The translations under genes were made by a program, and so were the position numbers. A stretch of 55,014 bases of DNA from Acidimicrobiia bacterium (lineage in GTDB: Bacteria; Actinomycetota; Acidimicrobiia; Acidimicrobiales; Bin134). The notes below the pieces were generated by a model that did no database searches, was not told the origin of the DNA, and saw only the letters and a list, made by a program, of their open reading frames with translations. Of the stretch, positions 40,655 through 49,811 are shown in pieces. Position 1 is the first letter of the stretch, and each line of letters begins with the position of its first letter. Where the stretch lies: assembly GCA_022819825.1 (NCBI GenBank), contig JAJEGM010000027.1:1-55014 (forward strand), in the 5' to 3' direction.

Positions 40655-42139
40655 ATGCCCGAAAACAGGCCGCCCAACATCTTGTTGTTGGTGTCCGATC
40701 AAGAGCGCCAGAGGGATTGGCTGCCGCCCGAAGTGTCGCTTCCCGCCCGCCGGCGCTTGTTGGACCAGTCGCTGGAGTTCCGCCGCCACTACACCCACAC
40801 CTCGCCGTGCTCGCCGTCGCGGGCCACGCTGTTCACCGGGCTGCACATGGACGAGCACAGGGTGACCGAGAACTCCAGCTATCCCAACAACACCCAGCTC
40901 TCCACCGACATCCCCACCTTGGGCACTCGGCTGCGAGAGGCCGGATACCGCACCGCCTACAAGGGCAAATGGCACCTAGAAGCCGCCGCCGAGCCCGACA
41001 TGGAGGCCTACGGCTTCTCCGACTGGACCGGCAACGACATGGCCTTTTGGGGGCTGCCGGGGAGCGGCACCGAGTTTGACGAGCCCATCGCCGCCGACTC
41101 GGCCGCCTGGCTGCGCGATCAACGGGGCGCAACCCAGCCGTGGTTCTTGACGGTGGGCCTGGTGAACCCCCACGACATCATGTGGTTCCCGCTCGACCAG
41201 CCCTGGTTCTGGGAGCAGGCGCCCGACTATGTGGCCCAGAGCCGGGAGAAGCTCGACCGGCGCAAGTGGGGCCGGGCCACCAACCTGCCCGCCTTCGCCC
41301 ACGAGATCGAGCGGTGGTGTACCGAGCTGCCCGAGAACTTCGACGACGACCTCCACACCAAGCCCGATGTGCACCGCCGCTGGCTGTTGGAGATGGAGCG
41401 CAACAGCACCCCGGGGCCGATGGACCCCGGCGACCACGACCTGTGGCTGCGACAACTCGACTACTACGTGAAGCTGCACCAGTTGAGCGACCAGTGCCTG
41501 GCGGTGATCTTGGCCGCGCTGGACGACATCGACCAGTGGGACAACACCGTGGTGGTGTTCACCTCCGACCACGGCGACCAGTGCGGCTCTCACGGGCTGC
41601 GATCCAAAGGGCCGTGGAACTACGAGGAGACCATGCGGATCCCGCTCTATGTGTCCGCGCCGGGGCGCACTGCCGCGGGGACGGCCACCGAGTCGCTCAC
41701 CTGTCACACCGATTTGGCCGCCACCATCTTGGATCTGGCCGGGGTGGACGCTGCCGATCTGCCCGGGCACAGCTTGAGCCCGCTGTTCGACGACCAGTCG
41801 GCGCAGATCCGCGACCACATCCTGTTCGCGCAGCGGTGGCCGTGGTACCTGGGGGTGGAGAAGGTGCGCTACGCCTCATCCGGGGTGTTCGACGGCCGCC
41901 ACAAGTACTGCCGCTACTACGGCATCGGCGGCGGGGTCAGCAATCTCGGCGTGTCACTGGGCGACTCCATGCTGTTCGGCCCCGATGCCGACTTCGACGA
42001 TCACGACCACGAGTGGTACGACCACGATGACGATCCCCACGAATTGGTGAATCTGGCCAACGACCGCAGCCGACGAGGTGAGCTTCGGGAGCGGTTCGAG
42101 GTGTTGAAGGAGCTGGAAGCGGCGGAGTACGGGGGCTAG
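40655..42139 (+). CDS. type I sulfatase (CxPSR class)
   Basis: 494 residues from the ATG at 40655 (MPENRPPNILLLVSDQ). The sulfatase signature SPCSPSRATLFTG gives Cys52, which must be converted to formylglycine by an FGE not found in this window. Metal and sulfate-binding regions include AYKGKWHLE, FTSDHGDQCGSHGL and SKGPWNYEETMRIPL. No signal peptide is visible, so it should be cytoplasmic. Divergent from the importer binding-protein gene. Its stop touches the stop of the next sulfatase (TAG-CTA), an extreme convergent arrangement. Substrate unknown; the shape resembles choline-sulfatase or alkyl-sulfatase relatives. Confidence 0.9.
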   Translation: MPENRPPNILLLVSDQERQRDWLPPEVSLPARRRLLDQSLEFRRHYTHTSPCSPSRATLFTGLHMDEHRVTENSSYPNNTQLSTDIPTLGTRLREAGYRTAYKGKWHLEAAAEPDMEAYGFSDWTGNDMAFWGLPGSGTEFDEPIAADSAAWLRDQRGATQPWFLTVGLVNPHDIMWFPLDQPWFWEQAPDYVAQSREKLDRRKWGRATNLPAFAHEIERWCTELPENFDDDLHTKPDVHRRWLLEMERNSTPGPMDPGDHDLWLRQLDYYVKLHQLSDQCLAVILAALDDIDQWDNTVVVFTSDHGDQCGSHGLRSKGPWNYEETMRIPLYVSAPGRTAAGTATESLTCHTDLAATILDLAGVDAADLPGHSLSPLFDDQSAQIRDHILFAQRWPWYLGVEKVRYASSGVFDGRHKYCRYYGIGGGVSNLGVSLGDSMLFGPDADFDDHDHEWYDHDDDPHELVNLANDRSRRGELRERFEVLKELEAAEYGG

Positions 42140-44464
42140 CTACTCCAACGCCATTCCGAATTCGCGGAAGTCTTCTAGGAGGGCGTCGTCTACGTCGGGG
42201 GCGGGGGGGCCGGGGACGTAGGTCACCTGGTGGATAGTGCCGGTGTAGGGGAAGGTGCCGTGGCGCTGGTAGAGGTCCCACGACACCGGGGAGCGTCGGT
42301 TGATTCCGACGTCGATGCCCTGCCAGGGCAGAAAGCCGATCATTTGGGGGACGTCGGCGAGCGTGGCGCCCTCCTGCCCGTCGGCGCTCACGGTGAAGTT
42401 CCAGATCCGTCCGCCGGGGGCGGCGGCGTCGACCACAACTTCGCGGCACTCCCCCGGCAGGCCTACGGGGTCAGCGGCCAAGTACCGGCCCGAGCTGTTG
42501 ACCACAAAGTGCAGGGCGTCGTTCTCGATGTAGAGCACATAACCCGATGCCTGGCTGCCGTGGGCCACCAGCACGCCCTGGTCGCCGGGGCGGTGGTGCA
42601 GATCCACGGTGAAGGTGAAGTTGCCTCCGGCGATGAGCCGGGACGACCGCAATCGCTCCACGGTGGGCGATCCGGGCAGGATGCGCAGCTCCCGGGTGAG
42701 CCTGGCGTGCTGGGGCGGTTTCAACGTGCGGAACAGCCCAGAGGCCTCGTCGAGGGGGAAGACCCGGTTTCGCCAGGCGGCCTCCTCCCAGGCCTCCACC
42801 ATCTCGGCCAGCTTCTCGGGCTCGGCGTCGGCCAGGTCGTTGCGCTCGTTGAAGTCGTCGGCCAAATTGAACAGCTCCCAGCGATCCTCGCTGAACGGGG
42901 TGTGGTGCTCGTGGAATATGGCCGCCCCCCAACCGTCGCGGTACATGCCCCGGTGGCCGATGCACTCGATGTACTGCTCGGTGTGGTCGGACGGGGCGTC
43001 GGCATCGCTCAGCGTGGGCGCGAACGACACCCCGTCGGGAGCGTCGGAAGCCTGTCCGTGGCGCTCGGTGGGCACGTCGAGGCCGAGCAGGTCGGCCAGG
43101 GTGGGCAGCAGGTCGGTGATGTGGGTGTACTGGTGGCGCAGCTCCCCGCCCATGGCCGCGGTGCGAGCCGGCCACGACAGCACCATGGGCACCGAGTGTC
43201 CGCCCCGGTGGGCGGTGATCTTGTAGAGCCGGAAGGGGGTATTGCAGGCCATGGCCCAGCCCCGGGGATAGTGGGGCCAGGTGGTGGGGCCGCCGATTTC
43301 GTCGGCCTCGAGGGCTTCGATCTCGAATTCGCTCACCGGCGGGGAGGGCCGGGCCCCGGTGCCGCTGTGGGTGAAGTACGAGGTGCTGCCCTGGGCCCGG
43401 CCTTCCCGGGACGCCCCGTTGTCGCTGGTGAACACGAAGATGGTGTTGTCGAGCTGGCCGAGGGCCTCCAGTTCGGCTGAGATGCGGGCCACGCTCTCGT
43501 CGATCGACTCCACCATGGCGGCGTACACCTCCATGTACCGGGCCATCACCCGGCGGTCGGGCTCGGGGTAGCTGTTCCAGGCCGCCACGTCCTCGTTGGG
43601 CTCGGTATTGCGGGAGGGCAGCTCGGCATCGGGGGGGACGATGCCCGTTTCCTTTTGCCGGGCCAGGCGCTCCTCGCGGAGCTGGTCCCAGCCCTTGTCG
43701 TAGTTGCCCCGGTGGCGGGCGGTGTCGGTGGCCTTGGCGTGCAGCGGAGCGTGGACCGCCCCGTGGGCGTAGTACAAAAAGAGCGGCTTGTCGGGGTCGG
43801 TGGTCTTGACCTCGCGGATCATGCGGCATGCCCGGTCGGTGAGATCGTCGGTGAGGTAGTAGCCCTCGGGATACTCATCCACATGAACGGGGTTGTTGCC
43901 CTCGTAGAGCTGATGGGGGAAGTGGAAGTCGGTGAGGGCCTCCAAGAAGCCGTAGTACTGGTCGAAGCCCCGCTGGAGCGGCCACGAGTGGGTGTCGCCG
44001 GCGATCGACAGGTCGGACTCCAAACACAGATGCCACTTGCCCACCGCCGCGGTGGCGTAGCCGTTGGCCTTGAGCATCTCGGCCAGCGTTGATTGGTTGT
44101 GGGGCAGCTCGCCGGCATAGCCGGGGAAGCCGGGATCGGCATTGGCCACGAAGCCCATCCCCGCGTGATGGGAGTTGAGACCGGTCAACAGCGCAGCCCG
44201 GGTGGGCGAGCACAGCGGAGTGACGTGGAAGTTGGTGTAGCGCACGCCGGAGGCGGCCAACGCGTCGATGGCCGGGGTGGGTATCTCCGAGCCGTAACAA
44301 CCCAGATCGGAGAAACCCAGATCGTCGGCCAGCACGATCACGATATTGGGGGCATCGGAGGGTGGCGTGGGCTTGGGCGGCCACCACGACTCTGAGGTGG
44401 CGATGATGCGCCCGATCTTGCCCCCGAAACCGGGATAGTGCTCCTGCTGGCGCTGATCGGTCAT
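42140..44464 (-). CDS. arylsulfatase (AtsA-like), copy A
   Basis: 774 residues, length of the AtsA/AtsD group of actinobacterial arylsulfatases. Metal-binding ADDLGFSDLGCYG at ~46-58, signature PLCSPTRAALLTG with Cys85 as formylglycine precursor, VGKWHLC, FVFTSDNGASREGRAQG and YKITAHRGGHSVPMV. A C-terminal beta-rich domain (about 590-774: NFTFTVDLHHRPGDQGVLV) is of the type found in this group. No signal peptide. A run of six G residues precedes the ATG. It is the downstream half of a tandem duplication with copy B, separated by 31 bp. Confidence 0.92.
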   Translation of the reverse strand: MTDQRQQEHYPGFGGKIGRIIATSESWWPPKPTPPSDAPNIVIVLADDLGFSDLGCYGSEIPTPAIDALAASGVRYTNFHVTPLCSPTRAALLTGLNSHHAGMGFVANADPGFPGYAGELPHNQSTLAEMLKANGYATAAVGKWHLCLESDLSIAGDTHSWPLQRGFDQYYGFLEALTDFHFPHQLYEGNNPVHVDEYPEGYYLTDDLTDRACRMIREVKTTDPDKPLFLYYAHGAVHAPLHAKATDTARHRGNYDKGWDQLREERLARQKETGIVPPDAELPSRNTEPNEDVAAWNSYPEPDRRVMARYMEVYAAMVESIDESVARISAELEALGQLDNTIFVFTSDNGASREGRAQGSTSYFTHSGTGARPSPPVSEFEIEALEADEIGGPTTWPHYPRGWAMACNTPFRLYKITAHRGGHSVPMVLSWPARTAAMGGELRHQYTHITDLLPTLADLLGLDVPTERHGQASDAPDGVSFAPTLSDADAPSDHTEQYIECIGHRGMYRDGWGAAIFHEHHTPFSEDRWELFNLADDFNERNDLADAEPEKLAEMVEAWEEAAWRNRVFPLDEASGLFRTLKPPQHARLTRELRILPGSPTVERLRSSRLIAGGNFTFTVDLHHRPGDQGVLVAHGSQASGYVLYIENDALHFVVNSSGRYLAADPVGLPGECREVVVDAAAPGGRIWNFTVSADGQEGATLADVPQMIGFLPWQGIDVGINRRSPVSWDLYQRHGTFPYTGTIHQVTYVPGPPAPDVDDALLEDFREFGMALE

Positions 44465-44495
44465 GTGCCCCCCTTGGTCGGCTGGGAGGTTAGTG

Positions 44496-46814
44496 CTATT
44501 CGAGGCCCATTCCGATTTCGCGGAGTTCGGCTAGACGGACTTCTTCGGTGTCGGGGGCGGGGGGGCCGGGGACGTAGGTCACCTGGTGGATGGTGCCGGT
44601 GTAGGGGAACGAGCCGTGGCGCTGGTGGAGCTGCCACGACACCGGGGACCGGCGGTCGACGCCCACGTCTATGCCCTCCCAGGGGATGAAGCCGTAGATC
44701 TGGGGGATATTCGACGCAGTGATGCCGGTTTGGCCGTCGGCGCTCACGGTGATGTTCCAGATGCGCCCGCCGGGGGCGGCGACGTCCAGAACTATCTGGC
44801 GGCACTCCCCCGGCAGGTCCATGGGGTCGAACACCATGGGCTGGCCGCCGCTGTTCACCTCGAAGTACAGGGCGCCGTCTTCGATGAAGAGCACATAGCC
44901 CGACGCCTGCCCGCCGTGGGCCACCAGCACGCCCTGGTCGCCGGGTTGGTGGTGCAGGTCGACGGTGACTGTGAAGTTGCCCCCGGCAATGATCCGCGAG
45001 GCTCGGTACCGCTCCACGGTGGGGGTACCGGGCAGGATCCGCAGCGGACGGGTAAGCAGGTCGTGCTCGGCGGGACGGAGCAGGCGGTACAGCCCGGTGC
45101 CCTCGTCGAGGGGGTAAACCCGGTTGCGCCAGGCGGCCTCCTCCCAGGCCTCGACGAGCTCGGTCAGCTTCTCGGGCTCGGTCTCGGCCAGGTCGAATCG
45201 CTCGTTGAGGTCCTCCTCCAGGTTGAACAGCTCCCAGCGGTCGGTGCTGAACGGGGTCATGAACTCGTGGAAGGCAGCAACTCCCCAGCCGTCGCGGTAG
45301 TAGGCCCGGTGGCCGATGCACTCGTAGTACTGCTCGGTGCGCTCGGAGGGGGCATATGGGTCGCCCAGCGTGGCGGCAAACGACACGCCGTCGGGGCTCT
45401 CGGAGGCCAGTCCGTGGCGCTCGGAGGGGATATCTACCCCCACCATCTCCGAAAGGGTGGGCAGCAGGTCGATGATGTGGGCGTACTGGTGGCGCAGCTC
45501 CCCGCCCACCGCCGCGGTGCGGGCCGGCCATGAGAACACGAACGGCACCGAGTGGCCGCCCCGATAGGAGGTGATTTTGTACAACCGGAAGGGGGTGTTG
45601 CAGGCCATGGCCCAGCCTCGGGGGTAATGGGGCCAGGTGGTGGGGCCGCCGATGGCGTCGAGGGCGTTCATCTCCTCTTCGCCCACTTCGGCCGACGACA
45701 TAGCCCCGGGGTTGCTGTAGGTGAAGTAGGAGGTGGTTCCCTGGGCCCGGCCCTCACGGGACGCGCCGTTGTCGCTGGTGAACACGAAAATGGTGTTTTC
45801 GAGCTGGCCGATGACCTCCAGCTCGGCCCGGATGCGGGCCACGCTGTCGTCAATCGACTCCACCATGGCGGCGTACACCTCCATGTACCGGGCCATGACC
45901 CGGCGCTCGCCCTCCGAATAGCTGTCCCACGCTCGCACGTCCTCGTCGGGCTCGAAGTTCCGGGGGGGCAGCTCGGTTTCCGGCGGTACCACCCCAAGGT
46001 CGATCTGGCGGGCCAGGCGCTCCTCGCGGAGCTCGTCCCAGCCCTTGTCGTATTTGCCCCGGTGTCGGGCGATGTCTTCGGCTTTGGCGTGCAGCGGGGC
46101 GTGGACCGCCCCGTGGGCGTAGTACAGGAAGAACGGCTTGTCGGGGTCGGTGGCTTTGAGCTCTCGGATCATGCGGCAGGCCCGGTCGGTAAGATCGTCG
46201 GTGAGGTAATACCCCTCGGGATACTCGGCAACGTCGATGGGGCTGTTGCCCTCATACATCAGGTGGGGGTGATGGAAGTTGGTGAGCGCTTCCAAGAACC
46301 CGTAGAACTGGTCGAAGCCCCGCTGTAGCGGCCATGAGTGGGTGTCGCCGGCAATCGACAAGTCGGTTTCTTTGCACAGGTGCCACTTGCCCACTGCCAT
46401 GGTGGCGTAGCCGCTGGCCTTGAGCATCTCGGCCAGCGTTTGCTGGTTGTGGGGCAGCTCACCGGCGTAGCCGGGGAAGCCGGGATCGGCGTTGGCCACG
46501 AACCCCACCCCCACGTGATGGGAGTTGAGCCCAGTCAACAGCGCCGCCCGAGTGGGCGAGCACAGCGGGGTGACGTGGAAGTTGGTGTAGCGCACCCCAG
46601 TAGCGGCCAACTCGTCGATGGCCGGGGTGGCGATCTCCGAGCCGTAGCAGCTCACATCCGAGAAGCCCAGGTCGTCGGCCAGCACAACCACGATGTTGGG
46701 AGCGCCTTCGGGCGGGGTGGGGCGGGGCGGCCACCACGACTCGGAGGTGGCCATGATCTTTCCCACCGTGCCCTCAAACCCGGGATAGTGCTCCTGCTGG
46801 CGCTGATCGGTCAT
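44496..46814 (-). CDS. arylsulfatase (AtsA-like), copy B
   Basis: 772 residues, colinear over its full length with copy A. The start MTDQRQQEHYPGFEG is nearly the same, signature PLCSPTRAALLTG again has Cys85, and the C-terminus GTIHQVTYVPGPPAPD is shared. The ATG at 46814 has a GGAG five bases upstream; the frame is open 13 codons further but without support. Divergence is concentrated in loops such as residues 385-405 (STSYFTHSGTG versus TTSYFTYSNPG and following), near the expected substrate entrance, so specificity may differ. Probably co-transcribed with copy A. Confidence 0.92.
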   Translation of the reverse strand: MTDQRQQEHYPGFEGTVGKIMATSESWWPPRPTPPEGAPNIVVVLADDLGFSDVSCYGSEIATPAIDELAATGVRYTNFHVTPLCSPTRAALLTGLNSHHVGVGFVANADPGFPGYAGELPHNQQTLAEMLKASGYATMAVGKWHLCKETDLSIAGDTHSWPLQRGFDQFYGFLEALTNFHHPHLMYEGNSPIDVAEYPEGYYLTDDLTDRACRMIRELKATDPDKPFFLYYAHGAVHAPLHAKAEDIARHRGKYDKGWDELREERLARQIDLGVVPPETELPPRNFEPDEDVRAWDSYSEGERRVMARYMEVYAAMVESIDDSVARIRAELEVIGQLENTIFVFTSDNGASREGRAQGTTSYFTYSNPGAMSSAEVGEEEMNALDAIGGPTTWPHYPRGWAMACNTPFRLYKITSYRGGHSVPFVFSWPARTAAVGGELRHQYAHIIDLLPTLSEMVGVDIPSERHGLASESPDGVSFAATLGDPYAPSERTEQYYECIGHRAYYRDGWGVAAFHEFMTPFSTDRWELFNLEEDLNERFDLAETEPEKLTELVEAWEEAAWRNRVYPLDEGTGLYRLLRPAEHDLLTRPLRILPGTPTVERYRASRIIAGGNFTVTVDLHHQPGDQGVLVAHGGQASGYVLFIEDGALYFEVNSGGQPMVFDPMDLPGECRQIVLDVAAPGGRIWNITVSADGQTGITASNIPQIYGFIPWEGIDVGVDRRSPVSWQLHQRHGSFPYTGTIHQVTYVPGPPAPDTEEVRLAELREIGMGLE

Positions 46815-46880
46815 CGGATCTCCTTGTGGTTCGCCGCCGACACAATACGGCAATGTCCAGCGGCCATCGGAGGGCAGCGC

Positions 46881-48266
46881 TCAGGCGGGCTGGTAGTCCT
46901 CGAGAACCGTGCCCTTGAAAAAACCGGGGTCGGCGCCGGTGCAGAGCCGCACCGCGTTGTCGCACATGAAGGCCCGGAACTGCGACTCGTCGAGCCAGCC
47001 GTTTTCCACCTGCTCGTAGGCTTCGGGCATCACGTCGACCATGTTGGCAACGTCCCAGTGGGCGATATCGGAGCTGAAGACCGCGTTGAGCGGGGTGCCG
47101 CCCGGAAGCTCGGGGTCGAAGGCCAGCCGGGTGAGCGGGTCGTCGGCTTCACAGCCGAACCAGCAGGACGTAGAGATCTGGCGGATCACGTCATCGGGCC
47201 CGGTGATGCCCGACGCCTCGAAGTCGTTCACCACTTCGGGGGTGCGGAAGAAGTCGGCGAACTGGGCGCCGAAGCCGGGCTCGGGATTGAGCTTTCCGGC
47301 GTGCTCGTCCAGCAGCCGGTCGAACCGGTCGGGGTCGAAGGCATCAGGGTCGTAGGCCGGCAGGCCCTCGGGACCGCGCTTGTAGTAGTGGCCGATCATG
47401 TCGTGTACCAACTGCACCGCCCAGGTTGTGCCCCCTTCGAGGAAGGCCAGCCGCAGATCGGGGAACCGGTGCAGCACCCCGCCGAAGAGCAGCGACTTGA
47501 GGGTGGCCTCGCTGGCCCCCGCGAAGTTGCCCATGTGGTTGTAGGAGAAGTTGGTGATGGACCGCCGGCCGCTCCACCCCATCGAACCGGAGTGGAAGCC
47601 GGCCACCACCCCCAGCTCCACCAGCCGCTGCCACAGCGGGTCGTAGTCGTAGGCGCTGTCGAGGCCCAGCGAGTCGATCCAGGTTCCCCCGCCTTCCAGG
47701 TCGCGCACCGCGAAGCCGCCCAGCATCGCAACCTTGAAGCCCAGATCGACCACCGCGTGGTCCAGTGCCTCCACCGCTTCTTGGGGAGTGGCGGTGGGGA
47801 TGGTGGCCACCGGCACCAGGCGATCGCCGAAGCCGTCGTACACGTCGGCGGTGTAGCGGTTCCAAGCCCGGCACATCCCCCGGCGGATCTCGTCGTTTCG
47901 CTGGCTGGGCACCACCAGCCCCCACGTGGGGTAGCAGAGGGCCAGATCCAAGCCCAGCTCATCCAGACGGCGGTACATCAGCTCGGGGGCCATGGCCGCA
48001 GCCAGATCGTCGGTGTTGCCGAACGGGACGCCCCACCACGTCTGGCGGAACGGCCGCACCCGGGGGCGCTCTTCAGGGGCCACCTGGGCCCAGTGGGAAC
48101 TCCCGTCGAAGGTTCCCGTGGCCCACAGCGCGTTCAACCCCTTGCTAATGCCCTCGTCCCGCACGTAGCGATCTAGGTCGGGCCAGTGCTCCCAATAGTG
48201 GCCGTCGCTGTCCACCACCGGGTGGTCGAGCCGCTCTCTAACGTCGGCGGGAGACATCTCGCTCAT
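46881..48266 (-). CDS. amidohydrolase family 2 protein
   Basis: 461 residues. The N-terminus HPVVDSDGHYWEHW has the metal-binding DxDxH-type motif of the TIM-barrel amidohydrolase/decarboxylase family. Further conserved segments are VAGFHSGSMGW (His), LAFLEGGTTWAVQLVHDM and AVFSSDIAHWDV (final Asp). Members hydrolyse or decarboxylate small acids and amides, often in aromatic catabolism. It may process the organic moiety released by the neighbouring sulfatases, but that is only context. It is upstream of copy B by 66 bp and divergent from the oxidoreductase gene. Confidence 0.85.
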   Translation of the reverse strand: MSEMSPADVRERLDHPVVDSDGHYWEHWPDLDRYVRDEGISKGLNALWATGTFDGSSHWAQVAPEERPRVRPFRQTWWGVPFGNTDDLAAAMAPELMYRRLDELGLDLALCYPTWGLVVPSQRNDEIRRGMCRAWNRYTADVYDGFGDRLVPVATIPTATPQEAVEALDHAVVDLGFKVAMLGGFAVRDLEGGGTWIDSLGLDSAYDYDPLWQRLVELGVVAGFHSGSMGWSGRRSITNFSYNHMGNFAGASEATLKSLLFGGVLHRFPDLRLAFLEGGTTWAVQLVHDMIGHYYKRGPEGLPAYDPDAFDPDRFDRLLDEHAGKLNPEPGFGAQFADFFRTPEVVNDFEASGITGPDDVIRQISTSCWFGCEADDPLTRLAFDPELPGGTPLNAVFSSDIAHWDVANMVDVMPEAYEQVENGWLDESQFRAFMCDNAVRLCTGADPGFFKGTVLEDYQPA

Positions 48267-48322
48267 GGGGTGAGAATAGTAACGGCCCCGTAGAGTGTGC
48301 CGGTGATGACGGGAGGGGCTAG

Positions 48323-49333
48323 ATGACCGGCGAACAGAATCGGCGCTGGGTGCTGCGGGCTCGACCCCAAGGCGACATCACTGCCGACGACCTGGAGCTG
48401 ACCGAGTTGCCGGTGGCCAAGCCGGGCGATGGCCAGATGCTGGTGCGCAATACCTATCTGTCCATGGATCCCACCCACCGGATCTGGATGAGCGACTTGG
48501 ATGCCTACATGCCTCCCATTGAGGTGGGCGAGCCCATGCGGGGGCGCACGTGGGGCACCGTGATCGAGTCCCGTCATCCAGGCTTCCAGCCCGGCGACGT
48601 GGTGACCGGGGGGCTGATCTGGGAGGAGTACTCGGTGCTTGACCGGGCCGAGGCCATTCCCCTCGACTTGGAGGTGCCCCTTGAGGCGTTCACCGGTGTG
48701 CTCGGCCCCACCGGCATGACCGCCTATTGGAGCCTGCTCGACATCGGTGAACCCCGCCCCGGCGACACCCTGGTGGTGTCGGCGGCCGCCGGGGCCACCG
48801 GCTCGGTGGCGGGTCAGATCGGCAAGATCGTGGGCTGTCGCGTGGTGGGAGTAGCCGGAGGGCCGGAGAAGTGCCGGTTCGTGACCGAGGAACTGGGCTT
48901 CGACGCCTGCGTGGACCACAAGGCAGGCAACCTCGACGAGCAGTTCCGCGAGGCGTGTCCCGACGGGATCGATGTGGATTTCGAAAACGTGGGCGGTGAG
49001 GTGATGGATGCTGTTCTGGGCCTGGTGAACAACCATGCCCGGGTGGTGCTGTGCGGCATGATCTCCACCTACAACGCCGAGGGCGACTGGTGGTCGCCCC
49101 GACTGTTCCGCAATATCTTGTTCCGGCGGTTGAAAGTGCAGGGCGTGATCATCACCGACTACTTCCACCGCTTCGGCGAGGCGCTCCCCATCCTGGCCCA
49201 GTGGGTGCGGGATGGGCGCATCCGCTACCGGGTAGACGTGGTGGACGGCATCGAGAACGTCCCCGAGGCGCTGGCCCGGCTCTTCGAGGGCAAGAACATC
49301 GGCAAACAGCTTGTGAGAGTTTCAGCCGACTAG
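48323..49333 (+). CDS. zinc-independent MDR oxidoreductase (CurA/leukotriene B4 12-hydroxydehydrogenase-like)
   Basis: 336 residues. RNTYLSMDPTHRIWMSD and MRGRTWGTVIESRHPGF are typical of the NADPH-dependent alkenal/one reductase group. The dinucleotide loop is VVSAAAGATGSVAGQIGKIVG, and DFENVGGEVMDAVL and CGMISTYNAEG follow. Catalytic zinc ligands are absent as expected for this branch. Reduces double bonds of alpha,beta-unsaturated carbonyls. A GGGAGGGG ribosome-binding site precedes the ATG. Followed 10 bp later by a SnoaL-like gene on the same strand. Confidence 0.88.
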   Translation: MTGEQNRRWVLRARPQGDITADDLELTELPVAKPGDGQMLVRNTYLSMDPTHRIWMSDLDAYMPPIEVGEPMRGRTWGTVIESRHPGFQPGDVVTGGLIWEEYSVLDRAEAIPLDLEVPLEAFTGVLGPTGMTAYWSLLDIGEPRPGDTLVVSAAAGATGSVAGQIGKIVGCRVVGVAGGPEKCRFVTEELGFDACVDHKAGNLDEQFREACPDGIDVDFENVGGEVMDAVLGLVNNHARVVLCGMISTYNAEGDWWSPRLFRNILFRRLKVQGVIITDYFHRFGEALPILAQWVRDGRIRYRVDVVDGIENVPEALARLFEGKNIGKQLVRVSAD

Positions 49334-49343
49334 CGTGCCAGCC

Positions 49344-49811
49344 ATGACTCCAGAGGACTTGGTTGAAATTGAGGCCATTCGCCAGCTCAAGGCCCGGTAT
49401 TTCCGGCTGATGGACCAGAAGCGGTGGGATGAGTGGGAGGACGTGTTCTGCGACGACGTGGTGATTTCCACCCCCGACGACACCGGTGAGGACTCCGACA
49501 TCACCGGCAACAAGGCCTTCCGGGTGTACCTGGAGCCCATATTGGCCCCCATCATCACCACCCATCACGGCCACATGAGCGAGATCAGCATCAACGGGCC
49601 TGACAGCGCCTCTGCTGTGTGGTCGATGGAGGACCACCTGGACTGGCCGCCGGAGAGTGGTGTGGGGCAGATGTGGGGGACGGGGTGGTACGAGGAGACC
49701 TACCGCAAGGGTGATGATGGTCAGTGGCGGATTGCCTCTTTGCGTTTGCGGCGGCAGCGGGTTGAGGTTGAGGGGAATCGGGTTTTTCCGGCGGAGCGGC
49801 CTACGGGATAA
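49344..49811 (+). CDS. SnoaL-like / NTF2-fold protein
   Basis: 155 residues. EIEAIRQLKARYFRLMDQKRWDEWEDVFCDDVVIS is the classic N-terminus of the SnoaL_4 group, followed by THHGHMSEISINGPDSASAVWSMEDHLDW and GTGWYEETYRKGDDGQWRIASLRLRR. These cone-shaped proteins include polyketide cyclases, dehydratases and ketosteroid-isomerase-like enzymes. Reaction unknown. The ATG at 49344 is chosen; a GTG three codons upstream is possible. Overlaps the convergent thiamine pyrophosphokinase gene by 11 nt. Confidence 0.82.
   Translation: MTPEDLVEIEAIRQLKARYFRLMDQKRWDEWEDVFCDDVVISTPDDTGEDSDITGNKAFRVYLEPILAPIITTHHGHMSEISINGPDSASAVWSMEDHLDWPPESGVGQMWGTGWYEETYRKGDDGQWRIASLRLRRQRVEVEGNRVFPAERPTG

Noticed and set aside
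39046..41079. A 677-codon plus-strand open frame opposite the binding-protein gene
   Set aside because: It has no recognisable domain, is antisense to a clear lipoprotein and runs into a sulfatase in another frame. Long antisense frames are expected in high-G+C DNA.
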